Assembly (NCBI RefSeq): GCF_027942865.1
Contig: NC_134507.1
Location: 33,719,711-33,783,710, forward strand
Origin: Odontesthes bonariensis
Lineage: Eukaryota; Chordata; Actinopteri; Atheriniformes; Atherinopsidae
Length of the DNA: 64,000 bases
Direction of reading: 5' to 3'
Shown piece by piece: positions 20,942 to 32,440 of the stretch. The position numbers and the translations under genes were made by a program. The number at the start of each line of letters is the position of its first letter. Within the stretch, counting starts at the first letter, position 1. The notes beneath the pieces are model-generated. The model saw only the letters and a list, made by a program, of their open reading frames with translations. It did not search any database and was not told the DNA's origin.

Positions 20942-22211
20942 GTGAGTCCAGAAAAAGGATGAATTTAGTGGTTAGTTGTTAGCAGAAATGTCTTCAAATT
21001 GCTCTGTGTCATTGGTTTGATTCCTGCTCCTGGACACGGGCAGTCAGAACATGCAGCAGAGAGTAAAAAGTTCAAATAACCTAGCTGCTATTCGCAGTTA
21101 GCACGTCCCGCTAATGCTAATGCTAACGATCGTTAACCGTTAACCGCCAAATAAGATGGAACTTTATCCTTTTAGCTGTGTGTGAAACATACTTCTAGGC
21201 CCTTTTCTTCCTCTTTTTTAACCTTTTGGGGCAGTTTTTGACCATCCTGTCACATTTTCCACTAAAGCTGCAGTTTTCTTAACTTCTTTCTATAGTTTTG
21301 CTGAAATCTTTTGTGATTTAAAAAGTTTGATGATCAATGTCAAATGTAGAATGGTTCTTTCCAGACTTATCTGAGTATCATTTGGCTTTTGGATAGAAGT
21401 GTGCAGCGATGTGTTTGATGTGTTTAACGTACACAATATGCCATATTTCATGATTAGATCTTAAAATGACTTAATTATGGTCAATATAAATACTTTAATT
21501 ACATGAAGAGTTTAAGTTGTGTGAAGAGGAGTCATAGCATTATTATAAAGACTTGTGGGTGATCCAGGAAAGTATCACAGGAGCAGTAGAAATCCAGTTC
21601 TCCTCAGTATCAGTGTCTGATTTCTCAGATTTACACTCAGAAGCCCATTAAAAGACAGTCTGACTGTCCTCTTCAGAAGTGTCTCATGAAAGCTTCATTA
21701 TTCACTTTCCTTTACATATCCAATATTTTCTTTTATCCACGAATCAACAAGGACTGAGCACATGATGAAAAGGTTCTGGAAATGAGAACAGGTTTAGAAA
21801 CGGAGAGAATCTGAACCTCAGTCTTTGGGATGATATTGGGACCCTTTCCTCAAACAGGGTCATTGTCTTAATGTAGTAAAATGATTTAAGTTGATGGTGT
21901 TCCACTGACTCAGATGAGATTTATGGGATATTGCACACAGTGGGTGTCGGTCTACAGAGTTATTATTACATTTTTTTTGGAATTTGATCAAAAAGCTACA
22001 AATATTTTGAACTGTGACCTTAGTGGGTCTTTAAAGAAGCATTTTAAAGTTCACAGGGATTTCAATAAAAAGCACAGTAATGAGTTTAATGGAATGTGAC
22101 TGGATGGTTAAAAACTGTGCAGAAAGGTTATCAAGAGAAGAAGAAAAGTGGGTGTGGTTTAACACGCTGCACGCCACAGCTGGATCTTATCGTCTGTGCT
22201 GACTGTTGCAG
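20942..22211 (+). other. Putative intron 1, no other gene
   Basis: Between the donor at 20942 and the acceptor TGTTGCAG at 22211. It holds GCTAATGCTAA repeats near 21110 and no recognised domain. Confidence 0.35.
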
Positions 22212-22696
22212 AGTCCATCAGTCGGAGAACCAGAATGGAGCAGCAGAACCAGGAGCTGAACCAGGAGCTGATGCAGGAACTGATGCAGGAGCAGAAACAG
22301 GAGCAGAACCAGGAGCTGATGCAGAAGCAGGAGCTGAAGCAGGAGCAGAACCAGGAGCTGTACCAGGAGCTGATGCAGAACCAGGAGCAGAACCAGGAGC
22401 TGAAGCAGGAGCTGAAGCAGGAGCAGAACCAGGAGCTGTACCAGGAGCTGATGCAGAACCAGGAGCAGAACCAGGAGCTGAAGCAGGAGCTGAAGCAGGA
22501 GCAGAACCAGGAGCTGATGCAGAACCAGGAGCAGAACCAGGAGCTGAAGCAGGAGCTGAAGCAGGAGCTGAACCAGGAGCTGAACCAGGAGCAGAACCAG
22601 GAGCTGAACCAGGAGCTGAACCAGGAGCTGAACCAGGAGCAGAACCCCTCCACCAGGAACAGAGCCGGCTCATCCTCTGGGTCCACCGGGCCACAG
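22212..22696 (+). CDS. Gln/Glu-rich coiled-coil exon built on a 12-bp minisatellite
   Basis: The acceptor TGTTGCAG precedes the exon and the donor CAG|GTCAGT closes it. An ATG at 22235 opens MEQQNQELNQELMQELMQEQ and then repeated (N/K/Y)QEL and QEQ units, about 130 residues, ending NPSTRNRAGSSSGSTGPQ. The 4-residue periodicity, with Leu every fourth position, would give a highly charged helical or coiled-coil rod. The phase at the donor is 0. The family is not recognised. Because the 12-bp unit is stop-free in several frames, open length alone is weak evidence; splice signals and the upstream X-box promoter are the main support. A hAT element begins 51 bp after the donor. Confidence 0.45.
22247..22640 (+). 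repeat. 12-bp coding minisatellite (CAGGAGCTGAAC-type)
   Basis: About 33 tandem units of 12 bp, variants of CAGGAGCTGAAC/CAGGAGCAGAAC/CAGGAGCTGATG, with higher-order repeats of about 84 bp (the block TACCAGGAGCTGATGCAGAA recurs at about 22361 and 22439). Such arrays vary in length between individuals. Confidence 0.85.
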
Positions 22697-22746
22697 GTCA
22701 GTGTGGAGGACGTTTTTATTTTATTTCTTATTTATTTGGTTAGGAC

Positions 22747-25025
22747 CAGTGGCGGCACCTCCATAGTGGCGATTTGTGCGACGCACTACCAAACACGGAG
22801 TTTTTTGTTTTTTTTTAATCTAGTTGCTAAGGCGGGACTGATCTACTGTAGGCAAACTGGTTGTATATGTCATTGTCCAATCAGATTAAGGTCCCGCCTG
22901 GTGTTGCTACGCCCATCGATTTCTGTCAGGGTCGAATTTGCACCAGGAAGTTCCCATTGACATGAATGGTCCGTCAGTTTTTTTCAAAAATCCTGCTCCC
23001 AATGCATTTTCTATGAGGGTTTATGTGCTCGCACAAACGACGCACAACGTGCTTTCGTCATATGTCTGTTGCGCGGGACCATGAACATTCTACGTTGAAA
23101 AAAAAAACATTCTACGTTGTAGGGGTGGAACGGTACAAAAAACTCACGGTTCGGTACGTACCTCGGTACGGACCCTACGATTCGGTACATTTTCGGTACA
23201 GTGCCGAATGAGGCGTGTAGCGAGGTTCGAGCACATGTAATAGATATCTGAATCTTGCCCCTTCTACAGTGGAATATGGGCGCATAGCAGATAAGATGTA
23301 AATTCCAATTGCTTCTGTAATTTTTTTGCTCTGCATGGATTCTATCCAGGGGTTACTGTAATACCTTTGGGAGACGTAATTGGTCGGGTCTTTTCATGGT
23401 TCTATAGAACACATACGCATCTGACGTAGGTGTGTGGTGGTCGGTAGCTACGCCCCATGTCATGCTATCACGGCTGAAATGTTTCATCATACCACACAGA
23501 CAGAACCGGCGCGTGTTTAATAAGTTAAACTTACACTGGTCTCCTTTGTCTGCGGCGCGCTGCTCTCCTTTCTTCCTTCGTGAAACGAAGAAGTATCGCC
23601 TGCGCTTGATCCTGAGACTCTGTGAGCTCTTCCAGCCTCGATATTAGACGCCTGATGTGATTGTCCATGATTAATATCACCATCATGCAGACCATGAACA
23701 CGGTGGCCTCCCCGCTCTCCATATTAGCTTCTTGGTGGTGTTTTTTCTACTTTTACCGGTTTTGTTTTGTTTTTCAATGTAGCACTAAACGGCTAACGGC
23801 TAACACGTCACTGACGCGGACGGCTGCGCGCGCCGCATCAGTCCCGACTCATGTGCGAATGAAGACTGAAACAGCTCCGCTGGGGAAGGACAGTTATCAG
23901 AACGAAATTCGAGTAGGACAGTTCTGATAACTGCGTTCTTATAATTACTCTGTCCGAAAGCGTATATCTCTACGGACCAATCAGAGCTCGCATGTGGCAG
24001 TGTTTAAATGGGTCCTGAAGGAAACTCTTGCAAAATAAGAAAACTTCCGTACCGTGTGTATTCTGCGTGGAAATGCGCGTACCGAACCGTGACCCCCATG
24101 GCGTGACGGTTCGGTACGAATACATATACCGTGCCAGCCCTACTACGTTGTTGTTGTAACGTTGTGGTTTTCAATAAAGAAAAAAAAAAAACATTCTACG
24201 AAGAAGTTTGGAAGAATTTTGCGGGATTTTCGAGCTCGCCTTGCGAAGCAAAGATGAAACAGAGGGCTCCACCAACCCTGCTATTTTTCCAGGTAGTATT
24301 TGATGTAGCTAAATAACTTTTGTGCTCAGTCATTGACTTGTAATGATTTCAATCTTTCATATAATGTTGACAATGATAGCAGAATGTATAATGACACATT
24401 CATTGTTAACGGTGCAGTATTACATTTAAAAAAGAGAGAAATCTCACATAAGTAAGCTGCACTTAACCATGTTTGACAACTGGTTATGCTTTTCTAAGTC
24501 ATATTTTCCAAAACTTCAATAAACACTTGACTTGGATTTATCTGCTGTCATTTTAATTACATTCTTTAGAATGAAAATTGAATGAATCTTATCATTAAGA
24601 GCTTGTGTGTTTACCTATTTCATAGAATCTTGGAACAATATGAGGAAAATAAATAAATAATGGTTAAGGTGTAATATTAACTGATTGGCAAATTATGCAA
24701 AAAATAACTAAAAATTATTACAATAAATTATGCTACCTAGACAAATATACCTCAGTCCTATGGACTTTTATGGTACTTATGGACATAACGGGGGGAAATT
24801 GCAGTCACTTTGGTTATTTGGCAGACCAAATAACCCCTCGACTCTGCGTTGTGTTTATTTAAGGAAGACAAGGAGTTTCTGGACGATTGGACATTTTATT
24901 TCCTGTGTGGGAACATAACAGGTTTGCATCAGTGCAATCGGTTCAGCATTGCACAGCTCACTCTGATGCAGCTTTCACAGACTGGAAATTGCACTACCTA
25001 AAAAAAATGTCAGGAGCCGCCACTG
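22747..25025. mobile_element. hAT element, TIR CAGTGGCGGC, host of a nested hAT
   Basis: The left end CAGTGGCGGCACCTCC and right end GGAGCCGCCACTG are inverted. An exact 8-bp duplication GTTAGGAC lies at 22739-22746 and 25026-25033. Without the nested element (23120-24142) it is about 1.25 kb. No complete transposase frame is visible, so it is non-autonomous. It sits just after the Q/E-repeat exon, in the presumed next intron. Confidence 0.88.
23120..24142 (-). mobile_element. Nested hAT-type element, TIR TAGGGGTGGAACGGTA
   Basis: Starts TAGGGGTGGAACGGTACAAA and ends TATACCGTGCCAGCCCTA, with CGGTTCGGTACG-type subterminal repeats near both ends. A perfect 8-bp duplication CTACGTTG flanks it (23112-23119, 24143-24150). 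It lies inside the 22747-25025 hAT. A minus-strand frame at 23531-23722 (MESGEATVFMVCMMV, then IRRLISRLEELTESQ) ending at a GTAAGT-like donor may be a captured or ancestral first exon; its family is unclear. Confidence 0.88.
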
Positions 25026-25036
25026 GTTAGGACACT

Positions 25037-25300
25037 CAGTGTTTCCCACAGATGTGAAGGCAATGTGTGGTGGTGGGCCACGGGGGGGTTTAGAAATAAA
25101 AATTCTTCAAAATAATTCCTTTGTTAATAATTGGTCACACAGAACTTTATTGTATTAATATTCACATCTTCATTGTAAACAAATGAATAACATAGCTAAT
25201 TACACTGGTTGGACTGTTCAGCTGTTTCAGACTGATACCTCCGGTTCAGGCTGCTCCTCATCCTCAACACGCACGTCTCTTTGTCAATCGCGGAAAATAT
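25037..25300. mobile_element. hAT-like left end (CAGTGTTTCCCACAG), truncated
   Basis: CAGTGTTTCCCACAGATGTG, then GTGTGGTGGTGGGCC, is a common fish hAT end. No matching TGTGGGAAACACTG end was found within the window. The body appears to continue after the L2 insertion (25980-26330). Confidence 0.5.
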
Positions 25301-25301
25301 T

Positions 25302-25965
25302 TTTCAATCAATCAAATCAAATCAATCAAATTTAATTTATATAGCCCTTTACAATCACCAACTGGTACTCAAAGTGCTTTACAACAGGATAAAAAAACAA
25401 CAATACGTAAAACAAAACATAAAACACGATGCAAAAATGGTAGAAGTGCTAAAAGTGCTAAAAGTGATGCAGGGCATTAAAAGCCTTCCACAAGTGCAAT
25501 AAAAATTAATTGAATAAAATTTGTATAAAATTAAGATAATTAGAGCAGAAAGAATGAGCATAGTGGCCCTAATCAGAGTTTGAACCCCAGTCTAAAAAGG
25601 TGGGTCTTAAGCTTCGATTTAAAAAGGCCGAGATCAGTGATGGTGCGGATATCAGGGGGCAGTTTGTTCCACAGTCTAGAAGCAGCAATGGCAAAGGAAC
25701 GATCACCCCACTGCTTAGATCTCGACCTTGGGACCTCTAAAAGAAGCTGACCTGAAGAGCGCAGGGTTCTACCACAGTTGCGAAAAGTTAAAATGTCTGA
25801 CAGATAAGAAGGTGCCAAGCCATTAGTGGCGTAAAAAACAAACAACAGGAGTTTAAAATCGATTCTGAATCGTACCGGAAGCCAATGAAGAGACGATAGC
25901 ACAGGAGTAATGTGTTCGCGCCTAGAAGTGTCCGTTAAAAATCGGGCAGCAATACTCATACTCAA
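25302..25965 (-). mobile_element. L2-type LINE, 5'-truncated 3' end
   Basis: On the minus strand, 130 residues match the C-terminus of fish L2-type reverse transcriptase ORFs: ITPVLSSLHWLPVRFRIDFK, then NGLAPSYLSDIL, LRSSGQLLLEVPRSRSK and LWNKLPPDIRTI...FKSKLKTHLF. The 3' UTR ends with TTTGAGTACCAGTTGG, then GGGCTATATAAATTAAA, and a (TTGAT)n tail at 25302-25330. The 5' truncation just beyond 25965 is typical of LINE insertion. Only the post-polymerase domain remains. Confidence 0.82.
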
Positions 25966-26340
25966 TACTCATCTGGATTGAAGCAGCAAACATTCAGTGT
26001 AAGAGTTTAAAAAACCTACTTTATATGATTCACAGCTGCTAGTGTTTTGACCTAGACAACCCAACTACTTTTTTTATTTTTTTACGGCAAACTTGCGACT
26101 AGTTAACTTTATAAAGAAGGCGTAATCGCTTGTTTGCTATGGGTCGGGTTGGGACGGGACAACATTGTATTAAAAATATAAAATATTTTTATAGGACTTT
26201 TTAATGTGTGATTTTATAGAGGCGCACATGATACCAACCTTTCGTGAATTTCGCCAGCCGTCTTCTTTCGGTTGAGCTAATCAAACGCGACGCTGAAGCT
26301 AGCAAGCTTCCACGCTTCCAGGGAATCTTTTGAAAGATTC
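25966..26340. other. Probable remainder of truncated hAT; no gene
   Basis: This sequence continues past the L2 insertion with hAT-like character (GGTCGGGTTGGGACGGGAC) and no coding region that I can support. Confidence 0.35.
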
Positions 26341-26344
26341 ACAT

Positions 26345-26945
26345 CAAAGTTAAGAGTCCGTACACAAAAGAGAAAAGACAGAGAGGTGACCCATGAGAGC
26401 AGCTCTGGCTGTTTTCAACCACTGTTTAAGGGTCTTTTTAAAGGTGGTGGAATTGTCCCAGTTTCTAACACGAGTTGGCAGTGTGTTCCAGCACTGTTCC
26501 TCTGATGGACTCCACCACTTGGCCAAACTTAGTCCTGCATCATTGCACATCAGTCTCCTCTAGTGCTCTGGTGTTTACTCTAGAGGATTCTGTCTTTATG
26601 AAATCCTGTAATAGTGGAGGGGCTAATCCTTTGGAAACCTGAAAGATGAGACAGACATCCAAAAACAGCTGATAGCTATCAAAGTCCAAGATTTTGCACT
26701 GATGTATGTGACCATGTTGTATAACAGTAGGAAATACGAGGAAGTATCACTGCATGCGTAGAAGTCTTCGCTGACTCCATAGTCAGGAAGGGTCTCGCAT
26801 GTTTGAAATTTGATAAGTTAAATTTAATTGGATTTGTGACTTTTTTAACGTGTTGCTTAAAATTAAGATTAGAATCAAAGATTAGCCCGAGGTACTTAAA
26901 GTGTTGAACCACATCAAGTAGGTTAAGTGTAAAGAATGTCATGTA
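26345..26945 (-). mobile_element. LINE reverse transcriptase C-terminal fragment
   Basis: Two minus-strand frames belong to one LINE. The first, 26942-26679, reads FKYLGLIFDSNLNFKQHVKK, then IKFNLSNFKHARPFLTMESA and ISYCYTTWSH, the segment following the RT thumb. The second, 26550-26350, reads SEEQCWNTLPTRVRNWDNST, then FKKTLKQWLK, the C-terminal end. They are separated by a frame change and about 130 bp. Both are degraded, and the clade (L2/CR1/Rex group) is not certain. Confidence 0.7.
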
Positions 26946-27121
26946 TTACCACCACTGTTACTTTTATTCCTTTAAACCAGCGGCCATCAGCCTTTTTCAG
27001 CCCAACCTCTACATGGTGTTTAAGTGAACAACTTGGACAAGACTCTGGTTCCTTCCATCATTTAGAAATATTGTAGCTCAAGTTCCTTTTCAGTTTCATC
27101 ATGACAAAAAGAATTTGTGAA

Positions 27122-28813
27122 AGAGCAAAAAGCAAGAGTTTACTGCTTAAAAAGCTGAACGTGTGCAGAACACATCAGAGCACAGTGCTGATAGCTGAGG
27201 GCACTTATAAACGCACCCTCAGCGTTCACGTTTGATCTGTGATATTGAGACCTGTGTGGCTCGGTCTGTCCAGGTCCAGTTAGAATATGTTGGTTAGCTT
27301 AGATAAATCTTGTGTGAACTTCAAAAGGATCCAAGTCTTCCTCTCTGTCATTGCAGAAACATGAAGCCCAAGAGGGATCCAGATGGCACTGCTGTAAGGA
27401 CTGTGGGAAAGTTATCAAACGATCAAATCTGAGGTATCATCAGAGGCTTCATACTGGAGAGAAGCCTTTCAGCTGTGGTCAGTGTGGGGCAGCTTTCACT
27501 GCATTAGGTAGTCTAAAGACGCACCAACGTATTCATACAGGAGAGAAGCCTTTCAGCTGTGACCAGTGTGGGGCAGCTTTCACTAGATTATCTAATCTAA
27601 AGAAACACCAACGGATTCACACAGGAGAGAAACCGTTCAGCTGTGGTCAGTGTGGGGCAGCTTTCACTGCATTAGGTAATCTAAAGAGACACCAACGTAT
27701 ACACACAGGAGAGAAACCATTCAGCTGTGGTCAGTGTGGGACAGCTTTCACTCAATTAGGTAATCTAAAGAGACACCAACGTATACACACAGGAGAGAAA
27801 CCATTCAGCTGTGACCAGTGTGGGGCAGCTTTCACTGCATTAGGTAATCTAAAGAGACACCAACGTATACACACAGGAGAGAAGCCGTTTAGCTGTGGTC
27901 AGTGTGGGGCAGCTTTCACTACATTAGGTAGTCTAAAGACACACCAACATATTCATACAGGAGAGAAGCCGTTCAGCTGTGGTCAGTGTGGGGCAGCTTT
28001 CACTCAGTTTGGTAATCTAAAGACACACCAACGTATACACACAGGTGAGAAGCCGTTCAGCTGTGACCAGTGTGGGGCAGCTTTCACTAGATTAGGTAAT
28101 CTAACGACACACCAACATATTCACACAGGAGAGAAACCTTTCATCTGTGGTCAGTGTGGGGCAGCTTTCACTGGATTAGGTCGTCTAAAGAGACACCAAC
28201 GTAGTCACACTGCAGAGAAATGATTGGCTTAAATCAACAACAATTTTTACAGCAGATAAGCAAACATTCACCTGAGAGCAGCTACAGGAACTACCAATCA
28301 GAAGCCTTGCATTTGTTCAGATTAAAAATCTTATGTATCCTCTGTATTTTATTGTTCTGCATTTCATTAAAGGTCAGATGTTAACTTTTCTCATGCTTTT
28401 CCTGTTCTTGCTACACTGATATTTTTGAAGAAAATGTGTGTTTGGTTACGAGGGAAAGTTGACCCTTATCATCTTCCCCAAAGACCCAGAAATCTTTAAC
28501 GCAGTCTGAAAAAGGTTTGGAGTTGTTCCCTGTACTTCCCAGACAGCTTTATGATGCTTATGACTGAAGCTGAAAGTTAAGGCTGTTCCAACACTAAAAG
28601 GGCACGAGGCTCAACTTCAAGCTGTGAAACTCTTTCAAATGTCTGTTGTGTTGGACTCAGACGTGTGAACAGATTTTAGTCCAAACGTCATGGCTGCACT
28701 GAGGGAAAAGGCAGCTAAGCAGGCTAACGGTACTTTGAATTGAACCGTTTAACACGAGAAAACTGAACTGATCTGTTTGTTGCTTCTACAACTGCTCAGT
28801 TACTCACACAATC
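27122..28813 (+). repeat. Arm B of inverted zinc-finger duplication
   Basis: Matches 7803-9655 in reverse, from GAGCAAAAAGCAAGAGTTTA on the 5' side to CAGTTACTCACACAATCA on the 3' side. The breakpoints are sharp, and the sequences beyond them are unrelated between copies. Copy B lacks the presumed promoter/first exon region of copy A. Confidence 0.85.
27357..28223 (+). CDS. C2H2 zinc-finger protein, terminal exon with 10 fingers
   Basis: Paralogue of the 8299-9411 exon. It starts after the acceptor CTCTCTGTCATTGCAG, and its first residues are KHEAQEGSRWHCCKDC. Ten C2H2 fingers follow with TGEKP linkers. The first is the divergent CCKDC finger, and the rest are CGQCGAAFT/CDQCGAAFT types. Contact positions are more varied than in copy A, with Arg or Thr at position 6 and A, R, Q, T or G at -1. 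Two fingers have HQHIH instead of HQRIH. It ends HTAEK and a TGA. No upstream exon was found, so it may be orphaned from its promoter. Predicted nuclear DNA-binding protein. Confidence 0.85.
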   Translation, partial: KHEAQEGSRWHCCKDCGKVIKRSNLRYHQRLHTGEKPFSCGQCGAAFTALGSLKTHQRIHTGEKPFSCDQCGAAFTRLSNLKKHQRIHTGEKPFSCGQCGAAFTALGNLKRHQRIHTGEKPFSCGQCGTAFTQLGNLKRHQRIHTGEKPFSCDQCGAAFTALGNLKRHQRIHTGEKPFSCGQCGAAFTTLGSLKTHQHIHTGEKPFSCGQCGAAFTQFGNLKTHQRIHTGEKPFSCDQCGAAFTRLGNLTTHQHIHTGEKPFICGQCGAAFTGLGRLKRHQRSHTAEK

Positions 28814-29800
28814 AGGTACTGAGCAGATTTACCAAACAGACATTCTGCTGTAATCTCAGATGCTCTCAGTCGCGCTGCTCACATTGTTTTAGTCCACAAC
28901 TCTGTTAGCGACTGGCGCTACGGTCCTGGCTGAACAGGTAGTAGCCTCCAGAAATGCAAGACAGTCGCTGTAGCGACTGAATGTTACGCAGGACTGTCTT
29001 CCTGTATGCAGATGGTCATCAGTGAAGTCACCTCCCCCGAATGAACCCCGTCATGTTGTGTATATGTGGCAAAACATGGCGAGGCAGCTGGGGGGCTGTT
29101 AGCGGGACAGAGACAGTCCCTCAGTCAGAGACCAACCTCAGAAGTTAAACGCAGTTTGTAACTGAGCTGACTCACAGTGGAAGTCACACGTTAGATCTGG
29201 TTCTCAGTGAGTGTTTCCTGTTGAGATCCAGCCGTGTCTGATCAGTGCTGCAGTTTCTTGTTTGCATTATTCTCTCCTCTTACTCAGACTACACCTGAAA
29301 CTAATCAAAATCAGGAAGCAGCAAGAAGAATTGTCTCATCAGCCAATTCAAAGAAGTAATAACAAGTGCTTGAAAAAGGCAAATGAATGAAGGGACGTAA
29401 AAATGAGGAAAATACCCTCAGTCCCCAGAAGTCTTTCTGGGGTTCCTGCTCCCAAAGCACACTGAGCGCTGCTTCTGTGCTTCAGTGTTTTTCAGTAGTT
29501 TGTGTTTACTTTTTCCACCTCCGTAATGATCTGTAAAACTGAAGGTTGTTGAAGAACACAGTGCTGGATCCAAACAATAGTGTAATGTTCCAATCTGACC
29601 TCCTGGTGGCAGTGTCGTCTCACTGGTGGGGATTTCTCATTGATTCTTTTAAAAGCAGGAATCACCGTCAGATATTCACGATCTGAAGGGGAGACAGTTG
29701 ATGAGCAAAGCTGCTTCACAGGAAACATGTTGGAAGACTTAAAGATAGTGTCTGTAGTCATCAGTCTCAGGTAAAAAGTGCCAAGAAAGCAGCACAAAGC
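28814..29800. other. No supported gene
   Basis: Contains short direct repeats such as TAGCGACTG near 28906 and 28971. The minus-strand frame 29492-29797 has no family match that I recognise. Confidence 0.35.
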
Positions 29801-29802
29801 AG

Positions 29803-29880
29803 CAGAGGCATCGCTCAGAGGGTCAATAAACTGCTTTGGGACTCGGAGATCATATGTTCAAGTCCTGTGAGAGCTGCTCA
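29803..29880 (+). repeat. tRNA-like SINE head, degraded
   Basis: CGCTCAGAGGGTCAAT resembles an A box and TATGTTCAAGTCCTGTGAGA a B box with T-arm, spaced as in a tRNA. It does not fold as a good cloverleaf, so it is more likely a SINE remnant than a gene. Confidence 0.3.
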
Positions 29881-31150
29881 AAGAGTTTAAATGTCTCCAG
29901 GTTTTAGAGGCCAAAGCAAAGAGTGAAAAGCTTTAAGGTGGAAAGTTTCATCCTCTGATTTAATTACTCAAACTGGTACTGAGCAGCTTATAGTTTGTCA
30001 GGATGAGGGATGAAAGCTCCTAAAGAAATAAAGTCTGCAGTTCAGCATCCCAACAGAAGAATGGAAGCAGCTCAGAAAAGAGGCTGAAGCTGTGATTGGG
30101 TGGTTCAGGCAGATGCAGAGCAGCTTCTGGAAGCAGAGGGAGGGGCTTCAGCTCCTGTGGATGCTGATGGCTGTTAGGAAAGGAAGGGCAGGTTGTTCAG
30201 CTCAGAGCAGGCTGGGATTTATCAAGCCAAAATGAAAAGAGAAACTTTAGGATTCAACCCTTGAACAGCTAAGGCTGTCGGCTGAAAGCTTTGAGCCTCA
30301 GAGAACGTGGAAACTACGACCAGACGACTTTTAAAGTTCAACAACGCTGCTCACAAGGAGCAGCTCAGGATGATGGGACGCTGCCTGGGGTTGGACTCAT
30401 CATGGGTTCAGTTCCCTCAGATGCTCTGAGTCACAGCTGTCTTTCAGCTCGCAGCCCAAGCCGTGCGTCCAGATGCTCAGTCATACATCAGTTAAAGGTA
30501 GATGATTTATCTGATCTGATTATTTACAACATGTTCATTCAACTTTGGACATATTTCTGGAATTAATGGTGTATTGCTTGTATCTTTAAAAACTTTGCCC
30601 CCTGGTGTATGAAGAGAAGAAGAAACCACAGGGACCCACTCAGGAAGAGGGCGGGCTTTATTTGGGGCTTCAACAACCAGCTCAAACTGGCCAAATGAGT
30701 GAGAGACACAACGCTGGAAACAAGTGTTCAGTAGCTGCTCTGTAAGTAGAGAAGCTTCAGCTGAAATCCTTTAACTGTTCCTGCTCTGTGGAGAACTTCT
30801 GATAGTGGAGGGGACATTAAAACAGCTCAGGCTGAGGTCGGATGGAAAACACATGATGATGAGCTGCTTCAGGAGGAACTTTACACAACTCAGAGCGGAC
30901 AGAAACTAAGTGAAAAGAATGAAAAATAAATGCTCAGTTTGATCCAAACTCCTGCAGCTGAGCGTGTAAAGAATAAACGGTGTGAGTGGTCTGTGGGGGG
31001 GGCAGCAGGGCTTTACCCCTCCTCGCCCCACCTTGTTTCAGCTCAGGTGTTTTCTGCTAAAGTCGACAGCAGGAAATGTTTGAGGAACTCTAAGAGACGG
31101 TGGTGTCAGATAGAGATGGGCTTTAGGCCACGCCCACACAGAACCTTATC
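29881..31150. other. No supported gene
   Basis: Unique-looking sequence. The frame 30291-30566 has no recognisable domain. Confidence 0.35.
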
Positions 31151-31154
31151 AGAA

Positions 31155-31520
31155 AGTAGAAATGGACTGTTCCTGTACAGCACTTTTCTGATCTTAATGA
31201 GCACTCAGAGCTTCAACACTACCTGCCACATTCAGCCACACTCACACAGCACGTCTTAGTCTGTAAATCATGCTTTCTACTCGCCCTCATGACGTCACAC
31301 TCAGCACCTCCCACAGGATCCCTCGGGGGACGTGGTTATACGCCTTCTCTAAGTCAACAAAAACATGTGGACTGTGTGTTCAAACTCCCACGACCCCTTC
31401 AGTAACTGCGTTGATGAATATCTGGTCCGTTGTTCCTCTGAACCGCAGGATCAACAGTGGGCTGGAGGCTCCTGGAGTAAACCTTCCTGGGAGGTGAGCT
31501 CCTTCTCTAGGCCTGACCTG
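31155..31520 (-). mobile_element. LINE fragment with RT motif and 3' tail-like segment
   Basis: On the minus strand, RFRGTTDQIFINAVTEG is followed (in another frame) by VDLEKAYNHVPRGILWEVL, RT motif A of fish LINEs (FVDLEKAYDRVPR). Downstream, 31155-31255 carries a tail-like tract with GTGCTCATTAAGATCAGAAA and GCTGTACAGG. It is heavily decayed and deleted. Confidence 0.6.
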
Positions 31521-31805
31521 ATTATCCCCCAAAGTGCTGCAACACTTCATTTCAGTCATTTCAGAGGGGGAACATGTCAAGGTTGGCCCGTTCCAGGTGT
31601 TGTTTCCAGAGGTGCATCTTTGGGCAGAATCCATTGTCGTGCTTGTGAGCGGGTTTTCATGTCAGTGTTCAGTTCATTCAGATGCTCTAAAACTCCGTCA
31701 TCAATATGTCTGAAACTGTGTTCTCTGACGGAGGAACTTTAGCTGCTTGTTAAGCAGCGTTAGGCCCGAGCATCTCATTACAAAGGCTCTGCAGGCAGGT
31801 AGTAT

Positions 31806-32055
31806 TCACGCCTCTGCTCCTGTGTGGCTGCTTTTATTTGCTTTGAGTTCAGCTTCCACGTAGCAAACATTCAGAGAAACCTCAGAGGTTTTTCTCATGA
31901 AAGTTGCCTGTTCCTCAGCGTGTTGATGCAGGCAAACCAAATACTTGGTGTTCTTGTTCTGAAGTGACGGATGTTTAGTTTGGAGATGAAGTTTGAGCTG
32001 GTTTGGGACCATGTTAGACGGTTTATTTCCACACAATAAGCAAATGTTACTGTAT
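31806..32055 (-). pseudogene. ZBED5-like BED-finger fragment (hAT-derived)
   Basis: Reads ICLLCGNKPSNMVPNQLKLH, then LQTKHPSLQNKNTKY and CLHQHAEEQATFM. This is the C-x2-C...H-x4-H BED finger and following helix of the ZBED5/FAM200-type proteins derived from hAT transposases. No dimerisation or catalytic region follows, so it is a fragment. Confidence 0.55.
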
Positions 32056-32440
32056 TGCCTAAAGTTGGATTCTGAACTTTGCCAGAATAGTCCTGTGGAG
32101 TTAGAAAGTGTGCATGTGAAAGCACAGCTGCAGCTTCCTCCTGCAGATGCCCGTCTGTTCTCTGATGCTGAGACTTCTCACAGCTGCAGTCTACTCTGCA
32201 GTCAGGACAGACCACCTCACTTCTGGACAAACAGTCATCAGATCCAACAGGACCAGAGGTACAGCTGCTCTTTATTCCCAACTCTGCACAGAAGCAGCTC
32301 AGCTGTTCACCCTGCTTCCAGCCTCTATGCTCAGATAACCCAACCGGACTCCAGCTCTGCTGCAGCTCCACTGCTGGACGTGTCCCACTGCTTTATCCAC
32401 CATCAGTGCATCATTTTCACACTCACCAGGTTCCCAGGAC
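32056..32440. other. No supported gene
   Basis: Short frames at 32147-32338 and on the minus strand have no family support. Confidence 0.3.

Noticed and set aside
22159-22694. Long minus-strand and alternate-frame repeats (SSWF.., SAPG.., AEPGA..)
   Set aside because: A 12-bp unit without stops opens several frames; only the MEQQNQEL frame has a start after an acceptor and a phase-0 donor.
29803-29880. tRNA gene
   Set aside because: A- and B-box-like sequences exist but arms do not pair well; kept only as a weak SINE-like repeat.
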